Origin: Azolla caroliniana
Lineage: Eukaryota > Polypodiophyta
Length of the DNA: 64,000 nucleotides
NCBI GenBank assembly: GCA_043228905.1
Contig: JBHGNT010000001.1
Span: 21,700,001 to 21,764,000 of the forward strand
Reading direction: 5' to 3'
A program made the position numbers and the translations under genes. The notes below the pieces were generated by a model. The model ran no database searches. It saw only the letters and a list, made by a program, of their open reading frames with translations, and was not told the DNA's origin. Positions 1 through 11,327 of the stretch are shown piece after piece (the first letter of the stretch is position 1; every line of letters begins with the position of its first letter).

Positions 1-2
1 GT

Positions 3-224
3 GCCATCCACCTTGCGAAGAATGCGGCCTATCACTCCCGGACGAAGCACATCCAGCGTAGATACCACTGGATCCGGGAAAGGATAGAAGACAAGGAGTT
101 CATGCTAACGAAGATCCACACGGACGAGAACGGGTCGGATATGCTGACCAAGGTACTCACACCCGACAAGCTGGAAGCATGCCGGAAGAGGATCGGATTG
201 GAGAGACATCCCATGCCGAAGTGA
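3..224 (+). CDS. Copia RNase H C-terminus, partial
   Basis: Open frame from the window edge to a TGA at 222-224. It encodes the end of a Ty1/copia polyprotein RNase H, the domain that degrades the RNA strand of the reverse-transcription hybrid. The segment around HSRTKHIQRRYHWIRERIED matches the conserved copia block usually read as H-x-R-T-K-H-I-x-x-x-Y-H-x-I-R-E. The stop is followed within 12 bases by a purine tract (GTGAAGGGGGA, 221-231) and then an LTR, the expected 3' order. The catalytic part lies outside the window. Family assignment is firm; the lineage is not. Confidence 0.85.
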   Translation, partial: AIHLAKNAAYHSRTKHIQRRYHWIRERIEDKEFMLTKIHTDENGSDMLTKVLTPDKLEACRKRIGLERHPMPK

Positions 225-234
225 AGGGGGATTT

Positions 235-816
235 TGTTGGGATTACGGTCCCTCCGGATGGGATGGTCGGATGTCCGGGAATCGGATGATGAAGACCCTG
301 GCTACGGAGCCGGATGCTGAAGACCCCGGTTACGGAGCCGGATGACGAATGTACCCGGAGAGAGATCCGGATGCGGGGACATATTTGTGAAAATGTTTTG
401 CCAAGAGCCCTTGAGGCTATATTTTGTAAATAGCCCGAAAGTCATATGTGTATAAATATGACTTAGGGCAAACAGTTTAAATGTTGTTGCTCATTTTTCT
501 GGTTTCACTTAGAGAGAGTTAAGTGAGCAGCAGAGAGAGAGAGAGAGAGACGAAGAGGTCGACGCCTCTGTGTATTACCGCCGCCTGTGGCGAAGACAGT
601 GAGCTCAAGGTTGTTGTCTTGTAGCTTCACCATTGTACATCTCTGTGTATAGTGATAGTTGGAGTTTGAGGACTCCCGTGGTTTTTCCCATTTAGGGTTT
701 TCCACGTAAAACACCCTGTGTACTCTTCTCTCTATTGTCTTCGTGCATTCTGTATTTCCCGTTTTCTGTGAGTTGATCCTATTCCTCGGTTTGTGACCGA
801 GCGCTGTTTTGCAACA
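235..816 (+). repeat. 3' LTR of the left-edge copia element
   Basis: Starts TGTTGGGATT directly after the purine tract at 221-231 and ends near GCAACA at 811-816, where minus-strand copia RT coding sequence begins. A TATA-like TATAAATA lies near 450, with an (AG)n tract at about 531-549. The start is well set by the purine tract. The end is inferred from where the neighbouring RT frame becomes recognisable, with CTTCG as a possible 5-bp target copy. The partner LTR lies outside the window. Confidence 0.7.
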
Positions 817-1700
817 CTTCGGTTGTGACAACCATAGCAACTTTTGAGTTCTGTCTCGAACTATGTGCATTCCCAAGATTTGTTTAGCCAGTCCAAGGTC
901 TTTCATGGCAAATGATTTGCCGAGAGCTTTCTTCAAGCTTCCAATCTTCCTTGTATCTTGACCGACTATCAACATGTCATCGACATATAGCAAGAGAATC
1001 AAGAAGTCTCCTTCTTTGAACCTTTTGATGAACACACAGTGATCGACATGTGTTTTCTAGAACCAGTGTTCCATCATGAAGGACTCGAACTTCTTGTACC
1101 ATTGGCGTGGAGCTTGTTTCAGACCGTACAAGCTTTTCTTCAGTCGACACACCAGACTCTCTTTCCCTTTCTCTTCAAAGCGTTCGGGTTGCTCCATATA
1201 GATTTCTTCTTCTAGCTCCCCGTGCAGAAATGTGATTTTGACATCCAGCAGTTCGATCTCCAGATCCATACTGGCCGCTATGCTCAAAACAGTTCGGATG
1301 GATGTCATCTTAACGACTGGTGCGAATATTTCATCAAAGTCGACGCCCTTCTTCTGCTGGAAACCCTTTATCACTATGCGGGCTTTATACCTGGGCTCAT
1401 TGTCGGCTTCTCCAGTCTTCACCTTGTAGACCCACTTATTCCTGAGTGCTTTTTTACCTTTCGGCAGCTCTACTAGGTCATAGGTGTAGTTCTCGTGCAA
1501 GGATTCCATCTCATCTTGCATCGCGCTCAGCCATTTCTCTCTGTGCTCATCAACAATGACTTCTTTGTAGCACTCCGGTTCACCTTCATCAGTCAAGAGG
1601 ATGTATTGGCTGGCATATGTAGTCGGTGACTTCCTCTCCCTGAGTGGATATCTTCTTCCACTCTTTGTTGGTTGTCTTTTGGATGTCTCTGCCAACTCTT
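817..1700 (-). pseudogene. M1 reverse transcriptase (broken)
   Basis: Two minus-strand frames (1057-1695 and 817-1035) together cover the copia RT. Visible blocks are KWVYKVKTGEADNEPRYKARI, FAPVVKMTSIRTVLSIAA, SLYGLKQAPRQWYKKFESFM and the catalytic LYVDDMLIVG. A stop after the residues EHWF near 1058 separates the parts. The frame continues to ILGMHIVRDRTQK before running into the + strand LTR at about 817-832, so RNase H is missing. The family is certain and activity is excluded by the stop and truncation. Confidence 0.85.
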
Positions 1701-1707
1701 CTCTCTG

Positions 1708-2671
1708 CTAGGGATCCTGCTCGTCAATCGGCCTCTCCTGGTTTGACAACTCCAACTCTAGCTCATATTCATCAATTGACATTTGCAGCTCTGCCGACCT
1801 TGACTCGTAGTTAGTCGGTCTCCCCGAGTCAACCGACTCGGATTCGGCTCTGTCGGCTAGTTGTCTCCTTACAGCTGTCGGTGATGACTCACTTGGCCTT
1901 AAGTTGATGGTAGTCGGGTTTAACTGGGTAGTCGATTCCGACTTCTGTTGCTTCCAGTCTTCATACTTCTTGTCTTCCAAAAAGTCTACATCCCGACTTC
2001 TCACTACCTTCTTGTCGACTAGATCCCATAGCTTGTAGCCAAATTCATCTTCCGAGTATCCCATGAATATGCATGCTTTCAACTTGCTATCGAGCTTTGA
2101 TCTCTGATCTTTTGGTACATGCATGTACGCGAGACATCCGAACACCCTCAGATGCTAGTAGGAGACATCCTTCCCCATCCACAACCTTTGTGGGACATCA
2201 CCCTTCAATGGTACTGAGGGAGACCTGTGATCATATAAACGGTTGTGTACATCGCCTCAACCCAATAGGATTTCGGCAGTTTTGCATGAGAGAGCATGCT
2301 CCTTACTCTCTCCATGATCGTTCGATTCCTCTTCTCTACAAGCCTGTTCAACTCTGGGGTCTTTGGCACTGTGTATTTGATCCGAATACCTTGGCTCTTG
2401 CAGTATTCCTCGAACCGCCCTTTGTACTCGCCACTGTTGTCGGTTCAGAAAGCCTTCAACTTCCGACCCGACTCTCTTTCGGTTCTAGCCTGGAACTCCT
2501 TGAAAACTGATAGTACTTGATCCTTCGACTTCAGCACGAAGGCCCATGTCTTCCGACTATATTCATCAATGAACGTCACATAGTACTATCCACCACGATG
2601 TGATGGAGAATCAACATAGCACACACCCGTGTGTACTAGTTCCAGTGCAACCTCTCTTCTTCTCGGTGGTT
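1708..2671 (-). pseudogene. M1 integrase, C-terminal part
   Basis: The frame 1708-2145 encodes the integrase C-terminus and linker (CIFMGYSEDEFGYKLWD), the usual block before the copia RT. Continuing to 2666 in broken frames one reads NRTIMERVRSMLSHAKLPKSYW and FIDEYSRKTWAFVLKSKDQV, the integrase core. Several stops interrupt it, for example in the segment where SDNGG is expected (2430-2450). The last five bases before 2672 (GTGGT) are the target copy of element X. Confidence 0.8.
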
Positions 2672-3782
2672 GTTACCGGCCGGCAAAGAAGGCTTAAGGA
2701 GGTCCAAACCAGAGTGTGAAAGGAGTAGTTATTCGGGAACTGTTGTAATTAGTAGTCTTATTATATACATATTATTATATAAGAAGATGTGGACGGACGG
2801 ACCGGAATCGTTATGCCGATCCGGTTCCGGAACGATTCCATAAAGGTGCCGGTTGGCACCGTTTTGTATTTCGCACCGGAGACCTATATAAAGGTCCGGT
2901 TACAATGTAATTGGGAGCGGATAATTAATAAAGCGTTGTCGCGTTACTTTGCGCGTGCGTGGAGAAACGAGGCGGGACCACCGGGGTCTTGAACCGAAGA
3001 GCAGGTGATAGAAGGGGAAAGAGAAGGAGAGAGACGCCCGGTCACGTATGAGCAAAGAAACACCGGGGCATGGCCCGTCAACACAGAAGACGCGAATGGA
3101 CACAGAGACAGGGGGAGACAAGTGTTTGTATATTAACGAATAGCAAGTACACAACAGAACACGCGAGCGGCTACAACCGAACAGGCCGGCGAACAGATGC
3201 CGATGCCTGTTCATCTGCGCACGAAATGGGGATAGGATGGAAGTGCTGCCGGAAGCACACGGGCGTTCCTCGAAGCAGCGCGAGCCTCCCGAAACCTGCA
3301 GAGAAGAGAAACAGAGAACAGACAGAGGAGAAGCGTTCGGTTCCGGTCCGACAGCACTTCGTCCTCAATGCGCGATCCCCTCTCCCTGCGTCTCCCTCTA
3401 CTTTATAGCGTCAAGAAGGGAGCCGTCTCCCTCATTTACTTCCTACCTACCGAATCTAACTACCCCAGATCTCTCTCTGTACCTAATTCTCTATTATATA
3501 CATTAAGAGCGCGCACACGTGAAGGGCCGGTTCATGTGCGCTATCCACCGATTGCGCTAGGGGACGGTTTTCTTCACGACAGCATATTGTCTTAACCTTC
3601 AAGTGTTGATTACCGTTCTGTATTTATTGTTATATCTTACGCGTGTTAATTACGGATGGCTAAGTAATCGATTAGGGTCTAATTAAGCGTTGTGTCGTAA
3701 GTCATTTTGCCGTACCACCCTTTGGTGATGTGTCTTAAGTGGACCCCCTATGTTAGGCTGTTGTCCGGCCCTAGCAATAACA
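2672..3782 (+). repeat. Left X LTR, split by a Ty3-like LTR
   Basis: X LTR sequence runs 2672-2936 and resumes 3582-3782. The TATA-like CTATATAAAGG lies at about 2884 and the AATAAA signal at about 2927. The insertion is a single Ty3-like LTR (2937-3581) with GCGT before and GCAT after. The right-end copy (9446-9878) has the same site unoccupied. The first 30 bases (2672-2701) are not found in the other X copies in this window. Confidence 0.75.
2937..3581 (-). repeat. Ty3-like LTR, copy 1, single LTR in X
   Basis: 645 bp from TGTCGCGTTAC to CTTCACGACA. It is flanked by GCGT (2933-2936) and GCAT (3582-3585), a 4-bp target copy with one substitution. The same junction is empty at 9678-9681 (GTGT), so this is an insertion and the 4-bp duplication can be read directly. 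Orientation is minus, as shown by the gag-bearing copies at 5780 and 8589. With no internal region attached, it behaves as a solo LTR. Confidence 0.85.
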
Positions 3783-3910
3783 CAGCATTTGGTGGTCCAA
3801 ACCAGAGTGTGAAAGGAATAGTTATTCGGGAACTGTTGTAATTAGTAGTCTTATTATATGCATATTATTATATAAGAAGATGTGGACGGACGGACCGGAA
3901 TTGGTATGCC

Positions 3911-5779
3911 CTAAACCCACCCGTGCTTAGTGTTGATCGACCATTTCCCCTTTTTGTAGAAGTCCATGGACATCAGGTTTATTACCGAACCGTGGTCCAC
4001 CAGTGCCACCACCGGTTCCTGAACATCTCCGATCTTCACTGGGGTTTCCGTGTTCGCTCGGGCCCAGTGTGGCCTCGAATAGTGGCTCTCCGTCCACTCG
4101 TCTTCCAGCGCCATGTCCTCTATGTGCGCCGTCCGCACTTCCACCGGCCTTTCCGGTTCTGCCTCTATCGACAGCCTCTTCCTCTTCACCAAGTCCACGA
4201 TGAAGTCGTGGAACTCCTTCTTGGCTATCCCGAGCACCTCTCGCAATGACAGTTCCACCTTGCTGTCGAGGATTCGTTCTTCCAGGACCTTTCGTAGGTC
4301 CGTGGTCCTTTCGATCTCCGTGCCTAACCGATAACCACCCTTCTTGTGGTTATCCTGGGCACTGGACTCACCGGCCTCCATCCATTTCGGCCCGAATCGG
4401 GTTTCGTATCTCTGTGAGGGTCCGTCCCCTCCGTTTTTACCTACCCGTTTGTCTTCAACCAGAGCCTCGTAGTTTTGGCAGCTGCTTCGACGAAACCCGT
4501 CTTTTCTTTGACCGGGTCACTCCATCCAGTTACCTCCTAGACCCGCTTCTCCGCGCGGTCCGCGTTGTCTCTCTTCAGTCGGGCACCGGCGAGGCCTTGC
4601 AACACCGTCAGCCAGAATTTGGCTTTGCTCTCCTTCCGGGCCCCGCTGCCCCCGACCCGAATACCGGCTGACGCTGAGTAGTGGACGGTCTCCGCGTGCC
4701 GGGCTGCCACCTCTTCCATCAGCCTTTTCATTCCTCCTCTCCCGTCGTTTCGGTTCAGGACCCTCCGGGTATCGCTAGCATGCACCCCACCTTCCCACAG
4801 GTACACTATTTGGCTTCTCAAAGCCTCCATAAAGTCCCTCAGTCTTTCCGGATGTGGCCTACCTCGTCGCACCACATGCACCTACTTCCTGCCGGAGGCC
4901 GTCGGTCATGAGCCAGATCGCCGCCATCCCTCCGAGCCTGGGCGATCTGGAGATCCTTTACCGCTCGTGTCAACTCCTCCAGAGCTGTTCCCCCGCACGA
5001 GCCTCTGATCATGCCGGTCGACGGCGAACCGGTTACGAGCCACTCCCGGGTCTCTTCCCTTCGTGCCTGCGGTATTGGTTTAAGCTTCCTTGCTGCGACA
5101 GGTCCCGCCCCTGTCGCCTCTGTATTAGCCTACTCCCACCATTTGTCAAAACGGCCGTAGACTCTCTTTACCGCGGCCCAATCGATCGTCAGCCTGTCTT
5201 CGGTTTCCAGTAAGGAGCCAACTTGCCCCCGATCCCGTGTGTCAACCGATTTGACAAATAGTTGGACACGACTTGTGTCCAAAACAGTATGATCGAGCGC
5301 CGAAAGGCACGCAAAGCGTTCCTCAAACTCCCGGAGGAGTACCGACACATTTCTTCCTTTGTTGGGGGACTCCACCCACTCCATGAAGCTCCGCTTCGAA
5401 AGTCGAAGCGCGTCATCCAACCCGTATTTCTCCAGGAGCCGTCCTTCGAACTCTTCCCAGGTCCGGCTCTCCGCACGGACCTCGAGTACATCCGCATGGA
5501 TGCCTGGCATCGCCACTCGAGGGAATCCGGCAAGACACCTCTCCTCCGGAATATCCCTCATCAACATCTCCGCCCGATAGGACGCCAAATAACTCGTGGC
5601 ATCCTTTCCACTGAACCGGCCGATCATACCGACGATCGCCTCAATAGCCCTGTCAAGGGCGCCGGTGCCCTCGCACGCGCTCACTATCCGGTCCACTGCC
5701 GAAGCCATGGCCTCTGCAAGATCCGACCCCCTCAACTTTTGCTCCTTTGCCGCCTGCTTCACGTTGGGTTCACCAAAGA
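3911..5779 (-). pseudogene. Ty3-like gag and protease fragment, copy 1
   Basis: Minus-strand internal region. A tRNA-Trp-type primer site (5758-5775) lies next to the LTR at 5780. A gag frame (5130-5762) includes the block FEERFACLSALDHTVLDTSR. A CCHC-type region around 4860 is frameshifted, and a protease frame follows (3911-4381). The protease motif reads VALVDHGSVINLMS, with His where Thr or Ser is normal. The region stops abruptly after the residues KHGW, fused to X sequence at 3910. All of pol is missing. It is homologous to gag-protease of element R (32178-34328). Confidence 0.8.
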
Positions 5780-6424
5780 TGTCGCGTTACTACGCGCGTG
5801 CATGGAGAAACGAGGCGGGACCACCGGGGTCTTGAACCGAAGAGCAGGTGATAGAAGGGGAAAGAGAAGGAGAGGGACGCCCGGTCACTTATGAGCAAAG
5901 TAACACAGGGGCGTGGCCCGTCAACACAGAAGACGCCAATGGACACAGAGACAGGGGGAGACAAGTGTTTGTATATTAACGAATAGCAAGTCCACAACAG
6001 AACACGCGAGCGGCTACAACCGAACATGCCGGCGAACAGATGCCGATGCCTGTTTGTCTTCGCACGAAATGGGGATAGGATGGAGGTGCTGCCGGAAGCA
6101 CACGGGCGTTCCTCGAAGCAGCGCGAGCCTCCCGAAACCTGCAGAGAAGAGCAACAGAGAACAGATAGAGGAGAAGCGTTCGGTTCCGGTCCGACAGCAC
6201 TTCGTCCTCAATGCGCGATCCCCTCTCCCTGCGTCTCCCTCTCCTTTATAGCGTCAAGAAGGGAGCCGTCTCCCTCATTTACTTACTGCCTACCGAATCT
6301 AACTACCCCGGATCTCTCTCTGTACCTAATTCTCTATTATATACATTAAGAGCGCGCACACGTGAAGGGCCGGTTCATGTGCGCTATCCACCGATTGCGC
6401 TAGGGGATAGTTTTCTTCATGACA
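5780..6424 (-). repeat. Ty3-like LTR, copy 2
   Basis: 645 bp, TGTCGCGTTAC to CTTCATGACA, same family as 2937-3581 and 8589-9233. It adjoins the gag fragment of 3911-5779 and its primer site, making it that fragment's 5' LTR in minus orientation. It is followed by TCGT (a changed GCGT) and the X LTR right half (6425-6625). Long frames inside the LTR recur in all three copies and are explained by copying, not by coding. Confidence 0.85.
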
Positions 6425-6753
6425 TCGTATTGTCTTAACCTTCAAGTGTTGATTACCGTTCTGTATTTATTGTTATATCTTACGCGTGCTAATTACGGAT
6501 GGCTAAGTAATCGATTAGGGTCTAATTAAGCGTTGTGCCGTAAGTCATTCTGCCGTACCACCTTTTGGTGACGTGTCTTAAGTGGACACCCTGTGTTAGG
6601 TTGTTGTCTGGCCCTAGCAATAACACAACATTTGGTGGTCCAAACCAGAGTGTGAAAGGAATAGTTATTCGGGAACTGTTGTAATTAGTAGTCTTATTAT
6701 ATACATATTATTATATAAGAAGATGTGGACGGACGGACCGGAATCGGTATGCC

Positions 6754-8588
6754 CTAAACCCACCCGTGCTTAGTGTTGATCGACCATTTCCCCTTTTTGT
6801 AGAAGTCCATGGACATCAGGTTTATTTCCGAACCGTGGTCCACCAGTGCCACCACCGGTTCCTGAACATCTCTGATCTTCATCGGGGTTTCCGTGGTCGC
6901 TCGGGCCCAGTGTGGCCTCGAATAGTGGCTCTCCGCCCACTCGTCTTCCAGCGCCATGTCCTCTATGTGCGCCGTCCGCACTTCCACCGGTCTTTCCGGT
7001 TCTGCCTCTGTCGACAGCCTCTTCCTCTTCACCAAGTCCACGATGGAGTCGTAGAACTCCTTCTTGGCTATCCCGAGCAGCTCTCCCAACGACAGTTCCA
7101 CCTTGCTGTCGAGGATTCGTTCTTCCAGGACCTTTCGTAGGTCCGTGGTCCTTTCGATCTCCGTGCCCAACCGATAACCGCCCTTCTTGTGGTTATCCCG
7201 GGCACTGGACTCACCGGGCTCGATCCGTTTCGGCCTGAATCGGGTTTCGTATCTCTGTGAGGGTTCGGCCCCTCCGTTCTTACCTACCCGTTAGTCTTCA
7301 ACCAGAGCCTCGTAGTTCTGGCAAGCTGCTTCGACGAAACCCGTCTTTTCTTCGACCGGGTCACTCCATCCGGTTACCTCCTGGACCCGTTTCTCCGCGC
7401 GGTCCGCCTCGTTTCTCTTCAATCGGGCACCGGCGAGGCCTTGCAGCACCGTCGGCCAGAATTCGGCTTTGCTCTCCTTCCGGGCCCCGCTGCCCCCGAC
7501 CCGAATACCGGCTGACGCTGAGTAGTGGACGGTCTCCGCGTGCTGGGCTGCCGCCTCTTCCATCAGCCTTTTCATTCCTCCTCTCCCGTCGTTTCGGTTC
7601 AAGGCCCTCCGGGTATCGCTGGCGTGCACCCGACCTTCCCACAGGTACACTATCCGGCTTCTCAAAGCCTCTATAAAGTTCCCGCAGTCTTTCTGGATGT
7701 GGCCGACCTCGTCGCACCACATGCACCTACTTCCTGCCGGAGGCCGTCGGTCACGAGCCTGATCCTTTACCGCTCGTGTCAACTCCTCCAGAGCTGTTCC
7801 CACGGAAGAGCCTCTGATCACGCTGGTCGAAGGCGAACCGGTTTCGAGCCACTCCTGGGTCTCTTCCCTTCGTGCCTGCGGTATTGGTTCGAGCTGCCTT
7901 GCTGCGATAGGTCCCGCCCCTGTCGCCTTTGTATCAGCCCACTCCCAACGTTTGTCAAAAACGGCCGCAAACTCTCTTTACCGCGGCCCAGTCGGTCGTC
8001 AGGCCACTTTCGGTTTCCACTAAGGAGCCAACTTGCCCCCGATCCCGTGCGTCAACGGATTTGACAAATAGTAGGACACGACTTGTGTCCAGAACAGTCC
8101 GATCGAGCGCCGAAAGGCACGCAAAGCGTTCCTCAAACTCCCGGAGGAGTACCGACGCATTTCTTCCTTTGTTGGGGGACTCCACCCACTCCATGAAGCT
8201 CCGCTTCGAAAGTCGAAGCACGTAATCTAGCCCGTATTTCTCCAGGAGCCATCCTTCGAACTCTTACCAGGTCCGGCTCACCGCCCGGACCTCGAGTACA
8301 TCCGCATGGATGCCTGGCATCGCCACTCGAGGGAATCCGGAAAGACGCCTCTCGTCCGGAATATCCCTCATCAACATCTCCGCCCGATAGGACGCCAAAT
8401 AACTCGTGGAATCCTTTTCACTGACCGGCCGATCATACCGACGATCGCCTCAATAGCCCTGTCAAGGGCGTTGGTGCCCTCGCGCGCGCTCACTATCCGG
8501 TCCACGGCCGAAGCCATGGCCTCTGCAAGATCCGACCCCTTCATCTTCTGCTCCTCTGCCGCCTGCTTCACGTTGGGTTCACCAAAGA
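6754..8588 (-). pseudogene. Ty3-like gag and protease fragment, copy 2
   Basis: Tandem duplicate of 3911-5779, with the same fusion point to X sequence on the left and the same primer site on the right (8567-8584). This copy keeps an intact zinc knuckle, CMWCDEVGHIQKDC, within the frame 7291-7821. The protease frame (6754-7170) reads VALVDHGSEINLMS. The gag N-terminal part is broken into short frames (8371-8571, 7955-8221) by a deletion near 8420 and point changes. Confidence 0.8.
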
Positions 8589-9233
8589 TGCCGCGTTACT
8601 ACGCGCGTGCGTGGAGAAACGAGGCGGGACCACCGGGGTCTTGAACCGAAGAGCAGGTGATAGAAGGGGAAAGAGAAGGAGAGAGACGCCCGGTCACGTA
8701 TGAGCAAAGAAACACAGGGGCATGGCCCGTCAACACAGAAGACGCCAATGGACACAGAGACAGGGGGAGGCAAGTGTTTGTATATTAACGAATAGCAAGT
8801 ACACAGCAGAACACGCGAGCGGCTACAACCGAACAGGCCGGCGAACAGATGCTGATGCCTGTTCGTCTTCGCACGAAATGGGGATAGGATGGAGGTGCTG
8901 CCGGAAGCACACTGGCGTTCCTCGAAGCAGCGCGAGCCTCCCGAAACCTGCAGAGAAGAGCAACAGAGAACAGATAGAGGAGAAGCGTTCGGTTCCGGTC
9001 CGACAACACTTCGTCCTCAATGCGCGATCCCCTCTCCTTGCGTCTCCCTCTCCTTTATAGCGTCAAGAAGGGAGCCGTCTCCCTCATTTACTTCCTGCCT
9101 ACCGAATCTAACTACCCCGGATCTCTCTCTGTACCTAATTCTCTATTATATACATTAAGAGCGCGCACACGTGAAGGGCCGGTTCATGTGCGCTATCCAC
9201 CGATTGCGCTAGGGGACGGTTTTCTTCATGACA
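8589..9233 (-). repeat. Ty3-like LTR, copy 3
   Basis: 645 bp, TGCCGCGTTAC (first T of TGTC changed to C) to CTTCATGACA. It is followed by GCGT at 9234-9237, the uncorrupted target copy, and then the X LTR right half to 9434. It is the 5' LTR of the gag fragment at 6754-8588. Confidence 0.85.
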
Positions 9234-9445
9234 GCGTATTGTCTTAACCTTCAAGTGTTGATTACCGTTCTGTATTTATTGTTATATCTTACGCGTGTTA
9301 ATTACGGATGGCTAAGTAATCGATTAGGGTCTAATTAAGCGTTGTGCTGTAAGTCATTCTGCCGTACCACCCTTTGGTGACGTGTCTTAAGTGGACACCC
9401 TGTGTTAGGTTGTTGTTTGGCCCTAGCAATAACACAACTTTTGGT

Positions 9446-9878
9446 GGTCCAAACCAGATTGTGAAAGGAATAGTTATTCAGGAACTGTTGTAATTAGTAG
9501 TCTTATTATATACATATTATTATATAAGAAGATGTGGACGGACGAACCAGAATCGGTATGCCGATCCGGATCCGGAACGATTCCGTAAAGGTGCCGGTTG
9601 GCACCGTTTTGTATTTTGCACCGGAGACCTATATAAAGGCCCGGTTACAATGCAATCAGGAGCGGATAATTAATAAAGTGTATTGTCTTAACCTTCAAGT
9701 GTTGATTATCATTCTGTATTTATTGTTATATCTTACGCGTGTTAATTACGGATGGCTAAGTAATTGATTAGGGTCTAATTAAGCGTTGTGCCATAAGTCA
9801 TTCTGCCGTACCACCCTTTGGTGACGTTTCTTAAGTGGATACCCTGTGTTAGGCTGATGTCCGGCCCTAGCAATAACA
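9446..9878 (+). repeat. Right X LTR, unoccupied
   Basis: Contiguous X LTR-like block with TATA (CTATATAAAGG, near 9630) and AATAAA (near 9672), then GTGT (9678-9681) at the point where the other copies carry a Ty3-like LTR. It ends AATAACA at 9878, followed by the GTGGT target copy. It serves as the empty-site control for the 4-bp target duplication at 2933-2936. Confidence 0.8.
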
Positions 9879-9883
9879 GTGGT

Positions 9884-10660
9884 CTTGTGTGGAATGCAAC
9901 TGTTATGTGCTTTCCGGCTAAGCAGTCGACGCACTTCTCTAGATGCATGCCCTTGACTTCTGGTAGAAGTTTCTGGTCGGCTAACAGGTGCATTCCCTTG
10001 TCACTCATGTGTCCTAGCCTCGTATGCCCTATCTCACCTACCGAGTCAGTTGCAACATTTACTTCCGATTTGCATAGTCGGGCATGCATCATGTACAATG
10101 TGCCTTCTTTTTGTGCTCGGGCCACTATAAGATTTCCTCGATAGAATTTCCACTCGCCATTTCGAAAGCTACCACTATAGCCTTCATCATCTAACCTTCT
10201 AGTCGATATCAGATTCAATATGATATCGGGGACGTGTCGAACATCCTTCAGTGTCTGTCGACACCCTGTCGACATCGTTAAGCAAACACTTCCGACTCTG
10301 GTTACCCTGCACTCTCCACTGTCACCCATCTTTACATAGCCATGATCCCCGACTATGTAAGTCGAGAAATACTCTCTCGACGGAGTTGTGTGGAACGATG
10401 CCCCAGAATCAATCACCCATGTGCAATCTTCCCTTGCAAGATTTGCACTCATATGTTCACAAATGAACAGGAGTTCTTCATTGCTCGTAGCAATGGCTGA
10501 AGTGTTCTTCTCATCAGGAATCTTCTTGGGTTCGACATTATTTCCGACACTCTTATCTTTCTTTAAGTGTCGATAGTCCTTTTGGAAGTGTCCAGGCTTT
10601 CCACAATAAAAGCACACGGGCTTACCTCTGGACTTCGATCTGGCGTGGGATTTGTCTGTT
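9884..10660 (-). pseudogene. M1 zinc knuckle, protease and pre-integrase
   Basis: The frame 9775-10617 runs from a decayed zinc knuckle (CFYCGKPGHFQKDY, last Cys now Tyr) through the copia protease (WVIDSGASFHTT, catalytic Asp in D-S-G intact) to the pre-integrase block (HTRLGHMSDKGMHLL and CVDCLAGKH). It then meets X at 9878. After X is removed the frame continues without shift into integrase at 2666, so this is the 5' half of the interrupted M1 polyprotein. Confidence 0.85.
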
Positions 10661-11312
10661 CATTGCGGACTTCTTCTTCGCCGGTCTCTTCCTTTGTCCA
10701 TATGTTGAGTTAGATTCGACTCTGATTGGGATAGGACTCCTTTGTCTTTCTTCCTTGCCTCCTCATTTAGGATGCTTGTCTTCACCGTTTGTAAAGACTA
10801 GTTCTCTTCTTGACAGGAGGTGTTGAGAGTAACCACCAAGCTCTCCTAGCTGTCCGGCAGTGTGCACATCAGCAGGATGGCCTGCATTGCATCATCCAAG
10901 GGAAACTTGGTCGCAGCAAGTTGATTTACATATCCCATGAATGTGTTGATGTGTTCGACGATGCTCTCACCATCTCTGTATTTGAGCCATACGATTTTTA
11001 TTGAGCGCGTTCTTCTTATGATATAGACCCGACAACTTCTACCACATCTCGTGAGCATTTGTGTTGTTCGCCACATGTTGGAGGACACTTACATCGACGC
11101 ATTGTCGGATAGTGGCCAAGACTTTCTATTCAGAAGCTTCCAATTTGACTCCAATACCCCCCCTGGGTATTTCTGCTCTGTCGACTGGCTCGTGCAGGTC
11201 TTTAACTATGAGAAGGTCTTCCTTCTTGATCTTCCAGTCTGCATAGTTCTGTGAGTTGAGAACTATCATACCTAGGAAACCGCTCACACCTCCTTCCATG
11301 CTTGCACCTCAA
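10661..11312 (-). pseudogene. M1 gag (broken)
   Basis: Short minus-strand frames, notably 10846-11088, carry copia capsid features: a block like HINTFMGYVNQLAATKFPLDDAM followed by hydrophobic residues around LLMCTLPDS, typical of the copia gag domain. Stops and frameshifts prevent a continuous reading. The start codon region lies just left of the primer site at 11313. Confidence 0.65.
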
Positions 11313-11324
11313 GCTCTGATACCA
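11313..11324 (-). other. M1 primer-binding site (iMet)
   Basis: On the minus strand this reads TGGTATCAGAGC, complementary to the 3' end of plant initiator tRNA-Met, the standard copia primer. It lies three bases inside the 5' LTR. Confidence 0.9.
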
Positions 11325-11327
11325 TTT

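Larger units (their letters stand above)
2672..9878 (+). mobile_element. Composite LTR element X carrying three Ty3-like LTRs
   Basis: The outer ends are TGTTACCGGCC (2672) and CTAGCAATAACA (to 9878), flanked by 5-bp copies GTGGT at 2667-2671 and 9879-9883. Removal restores the M1 reading frame exactly, which proves the boundaries. Inside, an X-LTR-like block (TATA box CTATATAAAGG, AATAAA signal) occurs at both ends. Between them a unit of about 2.8 kb (starts 3794 and 6637, next partial copy 9446) is tandemly duplicated. Each unit holds part of a Ty3-like gag-protease region and one Ty3-like LTR. No X-encoded protein is recognisable. The direction follows from the TATA box. Formation by unequal recombination is inference. 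Confidence 0.85.

Noticed and set aside
2672-3782. X as a typical TRIM element
   Set aside because: Ends and target copies fit, but no clear primer site plus polypurine tract between two complete LTRs could be defined, so the class was left open.
2900-9160. Recurrent 65-112 codon frames (for example MARQHRRR-type, three copies)
   Set aside because: They occur inside the three copies of one LTR; recurrence is due to copying of the LTR and the frames span its promoter and termini.
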